Assembly: GCA_963971225.1 (NCBI GenBank)
Contig: CAXARI010000158.1
Span: forward strand, 248,001-312,000
Reading direction: 5' to 3'
DNA: 64,000 nucleotides
Source: Melieria omissa
Taxonomy: Eukaryota > Arthropoda > Insecta > Diptera > Ulidiidae
Shown one piece after another: positions 35,699 to 50,500 of this stretch (its first letter is position 1; the number at the start of each line of letters is the position of its first letter). The position numbers and the translations under genes were made by a program. Below the pieces are notes generated by a model that saw only the letters and a program-made list of their open reading frames with translations, was not told the DNA's origin and did not search any database.

Positions 35699-38600
35699 GC
35701 ACATTGTGCATTTCGCTTGACCCTTAAAATTATAAGTGAAAAAAATATAATGTTCCCATTTGTCATTGCCGAAAGGCCAACCAATCGCCAAAACAAAAAC
35801 TACAACAACAAAAGCATCTAATTTTTTTTCATACATAGAATTTCTTGAGGAAACAAAACAAAAATCCGCGCAGCCCCCACACGTGTTGCTTCGTTGCTGT
35901 CACAACAACGACTGATTGAAAGAATGCACCTCTGATCTATATAACCAATCAAATGCTTGTGGAACCTAAGTACGCACAATCACTTTAATCAAAATGGCGT
36001 CAAAATTATGCCAGAGTGACCACCTTTCAATAATTTGGTAAATAAAAAAATATCCCACCGGCAGCATGATCGAAATTATGGCTGTTAAATCTCGACCCGT
36101 TAACGGATTTTAATAATATTATGCCTTATTATTTAGCTAGACTCGTATGCTTTCTATAATGGTATCAATCATCCTTCTATACCCCAAGGTTCGAAAGCAA
36201 ATCGATTTGGAACGGTGACTTTGAAAAAATTGCTACTTGGGTGCAACCACTAAAATGCTTGTCAACACCAAATGCATAAGTGCATATTAATAATTGACCC
36301 CTTAAAATTTAGCCAGAGTCTTATGCTTTCTATATTGGTCCCTAACTTTTCATTATCCTTCAGGAATAATGAGCATATCGATGCGCAAGGATAACATTGA
36401 AAAACTGCCTATTACAAAATACACACTCACCACTAAAGTGCTTATAGATTCCAAACGGTATGGGTTACGTTAATAAAAAACCCCTTAAAATGAAGCTAGA
36501 GATTGCAGCTTTATCAAATTAAATCAATAATTTGACTACTATTAGGCAATCATGAACAGATCGATGCGCAAGAGTGACATTAAATGGCTGCCTACTGCAA
36601 AATCGATAAAATGCTTGTAAAATATGATGATTCTAGGTTTATAGAAAAAATAACAACCTTAAAACCTAGCTGGAGTTTTGAGCTTTCATAAATGGGGTCA
36701 ATCTTCTCGCTATCTCAAATAATGCAGGAGAATTTCGTTGTGGAAAAGTGATATCGACCACATGATACATCTATATCAGGGGTGCCCAAAGTCTTCTTAT
36801 GGAAAAGCAAAAACCAATACATTTAAAGTTGCCCAAAAAAATGCAAACAAATTATTTAATTAATTGAATTAGTTGAAAGCACATTGTGCATTTCGCTTGA
36901 CCCTTAAAATTATAAGTGAAAAAAATATAATGTTCCCATTTGTCATTGCCGAAAGGCCAACCAATCGCCAAAACAAAAACTACAACAACAAAAGCATCTA
37001 ATTTTTTTTCATACATAGAATTTCTTGAGGAAACAAAACAAAAATCCGCGCAGCCCCCACACGTGTTGCTTCGTTGCTGTCACAACAACGACTGATTGAA
37101 AGAATGCACCTCTGATCTATATAACCAATCAAATGCTTGTGGAACCTAAGTACGCACAATCACTTTAATCAAAATGGCGTCAAAATTAAGCCAGAGTGAC
37201 CACCTTTCAATAATTTGGTAAATAAAAAAATATCCCACCGGCAGCATGATCGAAATTATGGCTGTTAAATCTCGACCCGTTAACGGATTTTAATAATATT
37301 ATGCCTTATTATTTAGCTAGGCTCGTATGCTTTCTATAATGGTATCAATCATCCTTCTATACCCCAAGGTTCGAAAGCAAATCGATTTGGAACGGTGACT
37401 TTGAAAAAATTGCTACTTGGGTGCAACCACTAAAATGCTTGTCAACACCAAATGCATAAGTGCATATTAATAATTGACCCCTTAAAATTTAGCCAGAGTC
37501 TTATGCTTTCTATATTGGTCCCTAACTTTTCATTATCCTTCAGGAATAATGAGCATATCGATGCGCAAAGATAACATTGAAAAACTGCCTATTACAAAAT
37601 ACACACTCACCACTAAAGTGCTTATAGATTCCAAACGGTATGGGTTACGTTAATAAAAAACCCCTTAAAATGTAGCTAGAGATTGCAGCTTTATCAAATT
37701 AAATCAATAATTTGATTACTATTAGGCAATCATGAACAGATCGATGCGCAAGAGTGACATTAAATGGCTGCCTACTGCAAAATCGATAAAATGCTTGTAA
37801 AATATGATGATTCTAGGTTTATAGAAAAAATAATAACCTTAAAACCTAGCTGGAGTTTTGAGCTTTCATAAATGGGGTCAATCTTCTCGCTATCTCAAAT
37901 AATGCAGGAGAATTTCGTTGTGGAAAAGTGATATCGACCACATGATACATCTATATCAGGGGTGCCCAAAGTCTTCTTATGGAAAAGCAAAAACCAATAC
38001 ATTTAAAGTTGCCCAAAAAAATGCAAACAAATTATTTAATTAATTGAATTAGTTGAAAGCACATTGTGCATTTCGCTTGACCCTTAAAATTATAAGTGAA
38101 AAAAATATAATGTTCCCATTTGTCATTGCCGAAAGGCCAACCAATCGCCAAAACAAAAACTACAACAACAAAAGCATCTAATTTTTTTTCATACATAGAA
38201 TTTCTTGAGGAAACAAAACAAAAATCCGCGCAGCCCCAACACGTGTTGCTTCGTTGCTGTCACAACAACGACTGATTGAAAGAATGCACCTCTGATCTAT
38301 ATAACCAATCAAATGCTTGTGGAACCTAAGTACGCACAATCACTTTAATCAAAATGGCGTCAAAATTAAGCCAGAGTGACCACCTTTCAATAATTTGGTA
38401 AATAAAAAAATATCCCACCGGCAGCATGATCGAAATTATGGCTGTTAAATCTCGACCCGTTAACGGATTTTAATATTATTATGCCTTATTATTTAGCTAG
38501 ACTCGTATGCTTTCTATAATGGTATCAATCATCCTTCTATACCCCAAGGTTCGAAAGCAAATCGATTTGGAACGGTGACTTTGAAAAAATTGCTACTTGG

Positions 38601-41600
38601 GTGCAACCACTAAAATGCTTGTCAACACCAAATGCATAAGTGCATATTAATAATTGACCCCTTAAAATTTAGCCAGAGTCTTATGCTTTCTATATTGGTC
38701 CCTAACTTTTCATTATCCTTCAGGAATAATGAGCATATCGATGCGCAAGGATAACATTGAAAAACTGCCTATTACAAAATACACACTCACCACTAAAGTG
38801 CTTATAGATTCCAAACGGTATGGGTTACGTTAATAAAAAACCCCTTAAAATGTAGCTAGAGATTGCAGCTTTATCAAATTAAATCAATAATTTGATTACT
38901 ATTAGGCAATCATGAACAGATCGATGCGCAAGAGTGACATTAAATGGCTGCCTACTGCAAAATCGATAAAATGCTTGTAAAATATGATGATTCTAGGTTT
39001 ATAGAAAAAATAATAACCTTAAAACCTAGCTGGAGTTTTGAGCTTTCATAAATGGGGTCAATCTTCTCGCTATCTCAAATAATGCAGGAGAATTTCGTTG
39101 TGGAAAAGTGATATCGACCACATGATACATCTATATCAGGGGTGCCCAAAGTCTTCTTATGGAAAAGCAAAAACCAATACATTTAAAGTTGCCCAAAAAA
39201 ATGCAAACAAATTAAATAATAATAAATAATTAAATAATTAATTGAATTAGTTGAAAGCACATTGTGCATTTCGCTTGACCCTTAAAATTATAAGTGAAAA
39301 AAATATAATGTTCCCATTTGTCATTGCCGAAAGGCCAACCAATCGCCAAAACAAAAACTACAACAACAAAAGCATCTAATTTTTTTTCATACATAGAATT
39401 TCTTGAGGAAACAAAACAAAAATCCGCGCAGCCCCCACACGTGTTGCTTCGTTGCTGTCACAACAACGACTGATTGAAAGAATGCACCTCTGATCTATAT
39501 AACCAATCAAATGCTTGTGGAACCTAAGTACGCACAATCACTTTAATCAAAATGGCGTCAAAATTAAGCCAGAGTGACCACCTTTCAATAATTTGGTAAA
39601 TAAAAAAATATCCCACCGGCAGCATGATCGAAATTATGGCTGTTAAATCTCGACCCGTTAACGGATTTTAATAATATTATGCCTTATTATTTAGCTAGAC
39701 TCGTATGCTTTCTATAATGGTATCAATCATCCTTCTATACCCCAAGGTTCGAAAGCAAATCGATTTGGAACGGTGACTTTGAAAAAATTGCTACTTGGGT
39801 GCAACCACTAAAATGCTTGTCAACACCAAATGCATAAGTGCATATTAATAATTGACCCCTTAAAATTTAGCCAGAGTCTTATGCTTTCTATATTGGTCCC
39901 TAACTTTTCATTATCCTTCAGGAATAATGAGCATATCGATGCGCAAGGATAACATTGAAAAACTGCCTATTACAAAATACACACTCACCACTAAAGTGCT
40001 TATAGATTCCAAACGGTATGGGTTACGTTAATAAAAAACCCCTTAAAATGTAGCTAGAGATTGCAGCTTTATCAAATTAAATCAATAATTTGATTACTAT
40101 TAGGCAATCATGAACAGATCGATGCGCAAGAGTGACATTAAATGGCTGCCTACTGCAAAATCGATAAAATGCTTGTAAAATATGATGATTCTAGGTTTAT
40201 AGAAAAAATAATAACCTTAAAACCTAGCTGGAGTTTTGAGCTTTCATAAATGGGGTCAATCTTCTCGCTATCTCAAATAATGCAGGAGAATTTCGTTGTG
40301 GAAAAGTGATATCGACCACATGATACATCTATATCAGGGGTGCCCAAAGTCTTCTTATGGAAAAGCAAAAACCAATACATTTAAAGTTGCCCAAAAAAAT
40401 GCAAACAAATTATTTAATTAATTGAATTAGTTGAAAGCACATTGTGCATTTCGCTTGACCCTTAAAATTATAAGTGAAAAAAATATAATGTTCCCATTTG
40501 TCATTGCCGAAAGGCCAACCAATCGCCAAAACAAAAACTACAACAACAAAAGCATCTAATTTTTTTTCATACATAGAATTTCTTGAGGAAACAAAACAAA
40601 AATCCGCGCAGCCCCCACACGTGTTGCTTCGTTGCTGTCACAACAACGACTGATTGAAAGAATGCACCTCTGATCTATATAACCAATCAAATGCTTGTGG
40701 AACCTAAGTACGCACAATCACTTTAATCAAAATGGCGTCAAAATTAAGCCAGAGTGACCACCTTTCACCAATTTGGTAAATAAAAAAAATATCCCACCGG
40801 CAGCATGATCGAAATTATGGCTGTTAAATCTCGACCCGTTAACGGATTTTAATATTATTATGCCTTATTATTTAGCTACACTCGTATGCTTTCTATAATG
40901 GTATCAATCATCCTTCTATACCCCAAGGTTCGAAAGCAAATCGATTTGGAACGGTGACTTTGAAAAAATTGCTACTTGGGTGCAACCACTAAAATGCTTG
41001 TCAACACCAAATGCATAAGTGCATATTAATAATTGACCCCTTAAAATTTAGCCAGAGTCTTATGCTTTCTATATTGGTCCCTAACTTTTCATTATCCTTC
41101 AGGAATAATGAGCATATCGATGCGCAAGGATAACATTGAAAAACTGCCTATTACAAAATACACACTCACCACTAAAGTGCTTATAGATTCCAAACGGTAT
41201 GGGTTACGTTAATAAAAAACCCCTTAAAATGTAGCTAGAGATTGCAGCTTTATCAAATTAAATCAATAATTTGATTACTATTAGGCAATCATGAACAGAT
41301 CGATGCGCAAGAGTGACATTAAATGGCTGCCTACTGCAAAATCGATAAAATGCTTGTAAAATATGATGATTCTAGGTTTATAGAAAAAATAATAACCTTA
41401 AAACCTAGCTGGAGTTTTGAGCTTTCATAAATGGGGTCAATCTTCTCGCTATCTCAAATAATGCAGGAGAATTTCGTTGTGGAAAAGTGATATCGACCAC
41501 ATGATACATCTATATCAGGGGTGCCCAAAGTCTTCTTATGGAAAAGCAAAAACCAATACATTTAAAGTTGCCCAAAAAAATGCAAACAAATTATTTAATT

Positions 41601-41617
41601 AATTGAATTAGTTGAAA
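35699..41617 (+). repeat. Five-unit super-repeat, copy 1 (5,919 bp)
   Basis: Unit lengths are 1180, 1180, 1198, 1180 and 1181 bp. Private markers, in order, are AAAATTATGCC, AATGAAGCTAG, TTTGACTACTATT, AATAACAACC, TAGCTAGGCTCG, GCCCCAACACG, the 18-bp AT insert, and finally CACCAATTTGG with AGCTACACTCG. The next 5,919 bp repeat the same order and lengths. Confidence 0.9.
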
Positions 41618-44600
41618 GCACATTGTGCATTTCGCTTGACCCTTAAAATTATAAGTGAAAAAAATATAATGTTCCCATTTGTCATTGCCGAAAGGCCAAC
41701 CAATCGCCAAAACAAAAACTACAACAACAAAAGCATCTAATTTTTTTTCATACATAGAATTTCTTGAGGAAACAAAACAAAAATCCGCGCAGCCCCCACA
41801 CGTGTTGCTTCGTTGCTGTCACAACAACGACTGATTGAAAGAATGCACCTCTGATCTATATAACCAATCAAATGCTTGTGGAACCTAAGTACGCACAATC
41901 ACTTTAATCAAAATGGCGTCAAAATTATGCCAGAGTGACCACCTTTCAATAATTTGGTAAATAAAAAAATATCCCACCGGCAGCATGATCGAAATTATGG
42001 CTGTTAAATCTCGACCCGTTAACGGATTTTAATAATATTATGCCTTATTATTTAGCTAGACTCGTATGCTTTCTATAATGGTATCAATCATCCTTCTATA
42101 CCCCAAGGTTCGAAAGCAAATCGATTTGGAACGGTGACTTTGAAAAAATTGCTACTTGGGTGCAACCACTAAAATGCTTGTCAACACCAAATGCATAAGT
42201 GCATATTAATAATTGACCCCTTAAAATTTAGCCAGAGTCTTATGCTTTCTATATTGGTCCCTAACTTTTCATTATCCTTCAGGAATAATGAGCATATCGA
42301 TGCGCAAGGATAACATTGAAAAACTGCCTATTACAAAATACACACTCACCACTAAAGTGCTTATAGATTCCAAACGGTATGGGTTACGTTAATAAAAAAC
42401 CCCTTAAAATGAAGCTAGAGATTGCAGCTTTATCAAATTAAATCAATAATTTGACTACTATTAGGCAATCATGAACAGATCGATGCGCAAGAGTGACATT
42501 AAATGGCTGCCTACTGCAAAATCGATAAAATGCTTGTAAAATATGATGATTCTAGGTTTATAGAAAAAATAACAACCTTAAAACCTAGCTGGAGTTTTGA
42601 GCTTTCATAAATGGGGTCAATCTTCTCGCTATCTCAAATAATGCAGGAGAATTTCGTTGTGGAAAAGTGATATCGACCACATGATACATCTATATCAGGG
42701 GTGCCCAAAGTCTTCTTATGGAAAAGCAAAAACCAATACATTTAAAGTTGCCCAAAAAAATGCAAACAAATTATTTAATTAATTGAATTAGTTGAAAGCA
42801 CATTGTGCATTTCGCTTGACCCTTAAAATTATAAGTGAAAAAAATATAATGTTCCCATTTGTCATTGCCGAAAGGCCAACCAATCGCCAAAACAAAAACT
42901 ACAACAACAAAAGCATCTAATTTTTTTTCATACATAGAATTTCTTGAGGAAACAAAACAAAAATCCGCGCAGCCCCCACACGTGTTGCTTCGTTGCTGTC
43001 ACAACAACGACTGATTGAAAGAATGCACCTCTGATCTATATAACCAATCAAATGCTTGTGGAACCTAAGTACGCACAATCACTTTAATCAAAATGGCGTC
43101 AAAATTAAGCCAGAGTGACCACCTTTCAATAATTTGGTAAATAAAAAAATATCCCACCGGCAGCATGATCGAAATTATGGCTGTTAAATCTCGACCCGTT
43201 AACGGATTTTAATAATATTATGCCTTATTATTTAGCTAGGCTCGTATGCTTTCTATAATGGTATCAATCATCCTTCTATACCCCAAGGTTCGAAAGCAAA
43301 TCGATTTGGAACGGTGACTTTGAAAAAATTGCTACTTGGGTGCAACCACTAAAATGCTTGTCAACACCAAATGCATAAGTGCATATTAATAATTGACCCC
43401 TTAAAATTTAGCCAGAGTCTTATGCTTTCTATATTGGTCCCTAACTTTTCATTATCCTTCAGGAATAATGAGCATATCGATGCGCAAGGATAACATTGAA
43501 AAACTGCCTATTACAAAATACACACTCACCACTAAAGTGCTTATAGATTCCAAACGGTATGGGTTACGTTAATAAAAAACCCCTTAAAATGTAGCTAGAG
43601 ATTGCAGCTTTATCAAATTAAATCAATAATTTGATTACTATTAGGCAATCATGAACAGATCGATGCGCAAGAGTGACATTAAATGGCTGCCTACTGCAAA
43701 ATCGATAAAATGCTTGTAAAATATGATGATTCTAGGTTTATAGAAAAAATAATAACCTTAAAACCTAGCTGGAGTTTTGAGCTTTCATAAATGGGGTCAA
43801 TCTTCTCGCTATCTCAAATAATGCAGGAGAATTTCGTTGTGGAAAAGTGATATCGACCACATGATACATCTATATCAGGGGTGCCCAAAGTCTTCTTATG
43901 GAAAAGCAAAAACCAATACATTTAAAGTTGCCCAAAAAAATGCAAACAAATTATTTAATTAATTGAATTAGTTGAAAGCACATTGTGCATTTCGCTTGAC
44001 CCTTAAAATTATAAGTGAAAAAAATATAATGTTCCCATTTGTCATTGCCGAAAGGCCAACCAATCGCCAAAACAAAAACTACAACAACAAAAGCATCTAA
44101 TTTTTTTTCATACATAGAATTTCTTGAGGAAACAAAACAAAAATCCGCGCAGCCCCAACACGTGTTGCTTCGTTGCTGTCACAACAACGACTGATTGAAA
44201 GAATGCACCTCTGATCTATATAACCAATCAAATGCTTGTGGAACCTAAGTACGCACAATCACTTTAATCAAAATGGCGTCAAAATTAAGCCAGAGTGACC
44301 ACCTTTCAATAATTTGGTAAATAAAAAAATATCCCACCGGCAGCATGATCGAAATTATGGCTGTTAAATCTCGACCCGTTAACGGATTTTAATATTATTA
44401 TGCCTTATTATTTAGCTACACTCGTATGCTTTCTATAATGGTATCAATCATCCTTCTATACCCCAAGGTTCGAAAGCAAATCGATTTGGAACGGTGACTT
44501 TGAAAAAATTGCTACTTGGGTGCAACCACTAAAATGCTTGTCAACACCAAATGCATAAGTGCATATTAATAATTGACCCCTTAAAATTTAGCCAGAGTCT

Positions 44601-47536
44601 TATGCTTTCTATATTGGTCCCTAACTTTTCATTATCCTTCAGGAATAATGAGCATATCGATGCGCAAGGATAACATTGAAAAACTGCCTATTACAAAATA
44701 CACACTCACCACTAAAGTGCTTATAGATTCCAAACGGTATGGGTTACGTTAATAAAAAACCCCTTAAAATGTAGCTAGAGATTGCAGCTTTATCAAATTA
44801 AATCAATAATTTGATTACTATTAGGCAATCATGAACAGATCGATGCGCAAGAGTGACATTAAATGGCTGCCTACTGCAAAATCGATAAAATGCTTGTAAA
44901 ATATGATGATTCTAGGTTTATAGAAAAAATAATAACCTTAAAACCTAGCTGGAGTTTTGAGCTTTCATAAATGGGGTCAATCTTCTCGCTATCTCAAATA
45001 ATGCAGGAGAATTTCGTTGTGGAAAAGTGATATCGACCACATGATACATCTATATCAGGGGTGCCCAAAGTCTTCTTATGGAAAAGCAAAAACCAATACA
45101 TTTAAAGTTGCCCAAAAAAATGCAAACAAATTAAATAATAATAAATAATTAAATAATTAATTGAATTAGTTGAAAGCACATTGTGCATTTCGCTTGACCC
45201 TTAAAATTATAAGTGAAAAAAATATAATGTTCCCATTTGTCATTGCCGAAAGGCCAACCAATCGCCAAAACAAAAACTACAACAACAAAAGCATCTAATT
45301 TTTTTTCATACATAGAATTTCTTGAGGAAACAAAACAAAAATCCGCGCAGCCCCCACACGTGTTGCTTCGTTGCTGTCACAACAACGACTGATTGAAAGA
45401 ATGCACCTCTGATCTATATAACCAATCAAATGCTTGTGGAACCTAAGTACGCACAATCACTTTAATCAAAATGGCGTCAAAATTAAGCCAGAGTGACCAC
45501 CTTTCAATAATTTGGTAAATAAAAAAATATCCCACCGGCAGCATGATCGAAATTATGGCTGTTAAATCTCGACCCGTTAACGGATTTTAATAATATTATG
45601 CCTTATTATTTAGCTAGACTCGTATGCTTTCTATAATGGTATCAATCATCCTTCTATACCCCAAGGTTCGAAAGCAAATCGATTTGGAACGGTGACTTTG
45701 AAAAAATTGCTACTTGGGTGCAACCACTAAAATGCTTGTCAACACCAAATGCATAAGTGCATATTAATAATTGACCCCTTAAAATTTAGCCAGAGTCTTA
45801 TGCTTTCTATATTGGTCCCTAACTTTTCATTATCCTTCAGGAATAATGAGCATATCGATGCGCAAGGATAACATTGAAAAACTGCCTATTACAAAATACA
45901 CACTCACCACTAAAGTGCTTATAGATTCCAAACGGTATGGGTTACGTTAATAAAAAACCCCTTAAAATGTAGCTAGAGATTGCAGCTTTATCAAATTAAA
46001 TCAATAATTTGATTACTATTAGGCAATCATGAACAGATCGATGCGCAAGAGTGACATTAAATGGCTGCCTACTGCAAAATCGATAAAATGCTTGTAAAAT
46101 ATGATGATTCTAGGTTTATAGAAAAAATAATAACCTTAAAACCTAGCTGGAGTTTTGAGCTTTCATAAATGGGGTCAATCTTCTCGCTATCTCAAATAAT
46201 GCAGGAGAATTTCGTTGTGGAAAAGTGATATCGACCACATGATACATCTATATCAGGGGTGCCCAAAGTCTTCTTATGGAAAAGCAAAAACCAATACATT
46301 TAAAGTTGCCCAAAAAAATGCAAACAAATTATTTAATTAATTGAATTAGTTGAAAGCACATTGTGCATTTCGCTTGACCCTTAAAATTATAAGTGAAAAA
46401 AATATAATGTTCCCATTTGTCATTGCCGAAAGGCCAACCAATCGCCAAAACAAAAACTACAACAACAAAAGCATCTAATTTTTTTTCATACATAGAATTT
46501 CTTGAGGAAACAAAACAAAAATCCGCGCAGCCCCCACACGTGTTGCTTCGTTGCTGTCACAACAACGACTGATTGAAAGAATGCACCTCTGATCTATATA
46601 ACCAATCAAATGCTTGTGGAACCTAAGTACGCACAATCACTTTAATCAAAATGGCGTCAAAATTAAGCCAGAGTGACCACCTTTCACCAATTTGGTAAAT
46701 AAAAAAAATATCCCACCGGCAGCATGATCGAAATTATGGCTGTTAAATCTCGACCCGTTAACGGATTTTAATATTATTATGCCTTATTATTTAGCTACAC
46801 TCGTATGCTTTCTATAATGGTATCAATCATCCTTCTATACCCCAAGGTTCGAAAGCAAATCGATTTGGAACGGTGACTTTGAAAAAATTGCTACTTGGGT
46901 GCAACCACTAAAATGCTTGTCAACACCAAATGCATAAGTGCATATTAATAATTGACCCCTTAAAATTTAGCCAGAGTCTTATGCTTTCTATATTGGTCCC
47001 TAACTTTTCATTATCCTTCAGGAATAATGAGCATATCGATGCGCAAGGATAACATTGAAAAACTGCCTATTACAAAATACACACTCACCACTAAAGTGCT
47101 TATAGATTCCAAACGGTATGGGTTACGTTAATAAAAAACCCCTTAAAATGTAGCTAGAGATTGCAGCTTTATCAAATTAAATCAATAATTTGATTACTAT
47201 TAGGCAATCATGAACAGATCGATGCGCAAGAGTGACATTAAATGGCTGCCTACTGCAAAATCGATAAAATGCTTGTAAAATATGATGATTCTAGGTTTAT
47301 AGAAAAAATAATAACCTTAAAACCTAGCTGGAGTTTTGAGCTTTCATAAATGGGGTCAATCTTCTCGCTATCTCAAATAATGCAGGAGAATTTCGTTGTG
47401 GAAAAGTGATATCGACCACATGATACATCTATATCAGGGGTGCCCAAAGTCTTCTTATGGAAAAGCAAAAACCAATACATTTAAACTTGCCCAAAAAAAT
47501 GCAAACAAATTATTTAATTAATTGAATTAGTTGAAA
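41618..47536 (+). repeat. Five-unit super-repeat, copy 2 (5,919 bp)
   Basis: Same unit lengths and markers as copy 1. I see about three differences: GCAAGGATAAC for GCAAAGATAAC near 43,488, AGCTACACTCG for AGCTAGACTCG near 44,415, and TTAAACTTG for TTAAAGTTG near 47,482. The last variant also occurs just before copy 1, near 35,645. Confidence 0.9.
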
Positions 47537-50500
47537 GCACATTGTGCATTTCGCTTGACCCTTAAAATTATAAGTGAAAAAAATATAATGTTCCCATTTG
47601 TCATTGCCGAAAGGCCAACCAATCGCCAAAACAAAAACTACAACAACAAAAGCATCTAATTTTTTTTCATACATAGAATTTCTTGAGGAAACAAAACAAA
47701 AATCCGCGCAGCCCCCACACGTGTTGCTTCGTTGCTGTCACAACAACGACTGATTGAAAGAATGCACCTCTGATCTATATAACCAATCAAATGCTTGTGG
47801 AACCTAAGTACGCACAATCACTTTAATCAAAATGGCGTCAAAATTAAGCCAGAGTGACCACCTTTCAATAATTTGGTAAATAAAAAAATATCCCACCGGC
47901 AGCATGATCGAAATTATGGCTGTTAAATCTCGACCCGTTAACGGATTTTAATAATATTATGCCTTATTATTTAGCTAGACTCGTATGCTTTCTATAATGG
48001 TATCAATCATCCTTCTATACCCCAAGGTTCGAAAGCAAATCGATTTGGAACGGTGACTTTGAAAAAATTGCTACTTGGGTGCAACCACTAAAATGCTTGT
48101 CAACACCAAATGCATAAGTGCATATTAATAATTGACCCCTTAAAATTTAGCCAGAGTCTTATGCTTTCTATATTGGTCCCTAACTTTTCATTATCCTTCA
48201 GGAATAATGAGCATATCGATGCGCAAGGATAACATTGAAAAACTGCCTATTACAAAATACACACTCACCACTAAAGTGCTTATAGATTCCAAACGGTATG
48301 GGTTACGTTAATAAAAAACCCCTTAAAATGTAGCTAGAGATTGCAGCTTTATCAAATTAAATCAATAATTTGATTACTATTAGGCAATCATGAACAGATC
48401 GATGCGCAAGAGTGACATTAAATGGCTGCCTACTGCAAAATCGATAAAATGCTTGTAAAATATGATGATTCTAGGTTTATAGAAAAAATAATAACCTTAA
48501 AACCTAGCTGGAGTTTTGAGCTTTCACAAATGGGGTCAATCTTCTCGCTATCTCAAATAATGCAGGAGAATTTCGTTGTGGAAAAGTGATATCGACCACA
48601 TGATACATCTATATCAGGGGTGCCCAAAGTCTTCTTATGGAAAAGCAAAAACCAATACATTTAAAGTTGCCCAAAAAAATGCAAACAAATTATTTAATTA
48701 ATTGAATTAGTTGAAAGCACATTGTGCATTTCGCTTGACCCTTAAAATTATAAGTGAAAAAAATATAATGTTCCCATTTGTCATTGCCGAAAGGCCAACC
48801 AATCGCCAAAACAAAAACTACAACAACAAAAGCATCTAATTTTTTTTCATACATAGAATTTCTTGAGGAAACAAAACAAAAATCCGCGCAGCCCCCACAC
48901 GTGTTGCTTCGTTGCTGTCACAACAACGACTGATTGAAAGAATGCACCTCTGATCTATATAACCAATCAAATGCTTGTGGAACCTAAGTACGCACAATCA
49001 CTTTAATCAAAATGGCGGCAAAATTAAGCCAGAGTGACCACCTTTCAATAATTTTGTAAATAAAAAAATATCCCACCGGCAGCATGATCGAAATTATAGC
49101 TGTTAAATCTCGACCCGTTAACGGATTTTAATAATATTATGCCTTATTATTTAGCTAGACTCGTATGCTTTCTATAATGGTATCAATCATCCTTCTATAC
49201 CCCAAGGTTCGAAAGCAAATCGATTTGGAACGGTGACTTTGAAAAAATTGCTACTTGGGTGCAACCACTAAAATGCTTGTCAACACCAAATGCATAAGTG
49301 CATATTAATAATTGACCCCTTAAAATTTAGCCAGAGTCTTATGCTTTCTATATTGGTCCCTAACTTTTCATTATCCTTCAGGAATAATGAGCATAGCGAT
49401 GCGCAAGGATAACATTGAAAAACTGCCTATTACAAAATACACACTCACCACTAAAGTGCTTATAGATTCCAAACGGTATGGGTTACGTTAATAAAAAACC
49501 CCTTAAAATGTAGCTAGAGATTGCAGCTTTATCAAATTAAATCAATAATTTGATTACTATTAGGCAATCATGAACAGATCGATGCGCAAGAGTGACATTA
49601 AATGGCTGCCTACTGCAAAATCGATAAAATGCTTGTAAAATATGATGATTCTAGGTTTATAGAAAAAATAATAACCTTAAAACCTAGCTGGAGTTTTGAG
49701 CTTTCATAAATGGGGTCAATCTTCTCGCTATCTCAAATAATGCAGGAGAATTTCGTTGTGGAAAAGTGATATCGACCACATGATACATCTATATCAGGGG
49801 TGCCCAAAGTCTTCTTATGGAAAAGCAAAAACCAATACATTTAAAGTTGCCCAAAAAAATGCAAACAAATTATTTAATTAATTGAATTAGTTGAAAGCAC
49901 ATTGTGCATTTCGCTTGACCCTTAAAATTATAAGTGAAAAAAATATAATGTTCCCATTTGTCATTGCCGAAAGGCCAACCAATCGCCAAAACAAAAACTA
50001 CAACAACAAAAGCATCTAATTTTTTTTCATACATAGAATTTCTTGAGGAAACAAAACAAAAATCCGCGCAGCCCCCACACGTGTTGCTTCGTTGCTGTCA
50101 CAACAACGACTGATTGAAAGAATGCACCTCTGATCTATATAACCAATCAAATGCTTGTGGAACCTAAGTACGCACAATCACTTTAATCAAAATGGCGTCA
50201 AAATTAAGCCAGAGTGACCACCTTTCAATAATTTGGTAAATAAAAAAATATCCCACCGGCAGCATGATCGAAATTATGGCTGTTAAATCTCGACCCGTTA
50301 ACGGATTTTAATAATATTATGCCTTATTATTTAGCTAGACTCGTATGCTTTCTATAATGGTATCAATCATCCTTCTATACCCCAAGGTTCGAAAGCAAAT
50401 CGATTTGGAACGGTGACTTTGAAAAAATTGCTACTTGGGTGCAACCACTAAAATGCTTGTCAACACCAAATGCATAAGTGCATATTAATAATTGACCCCT

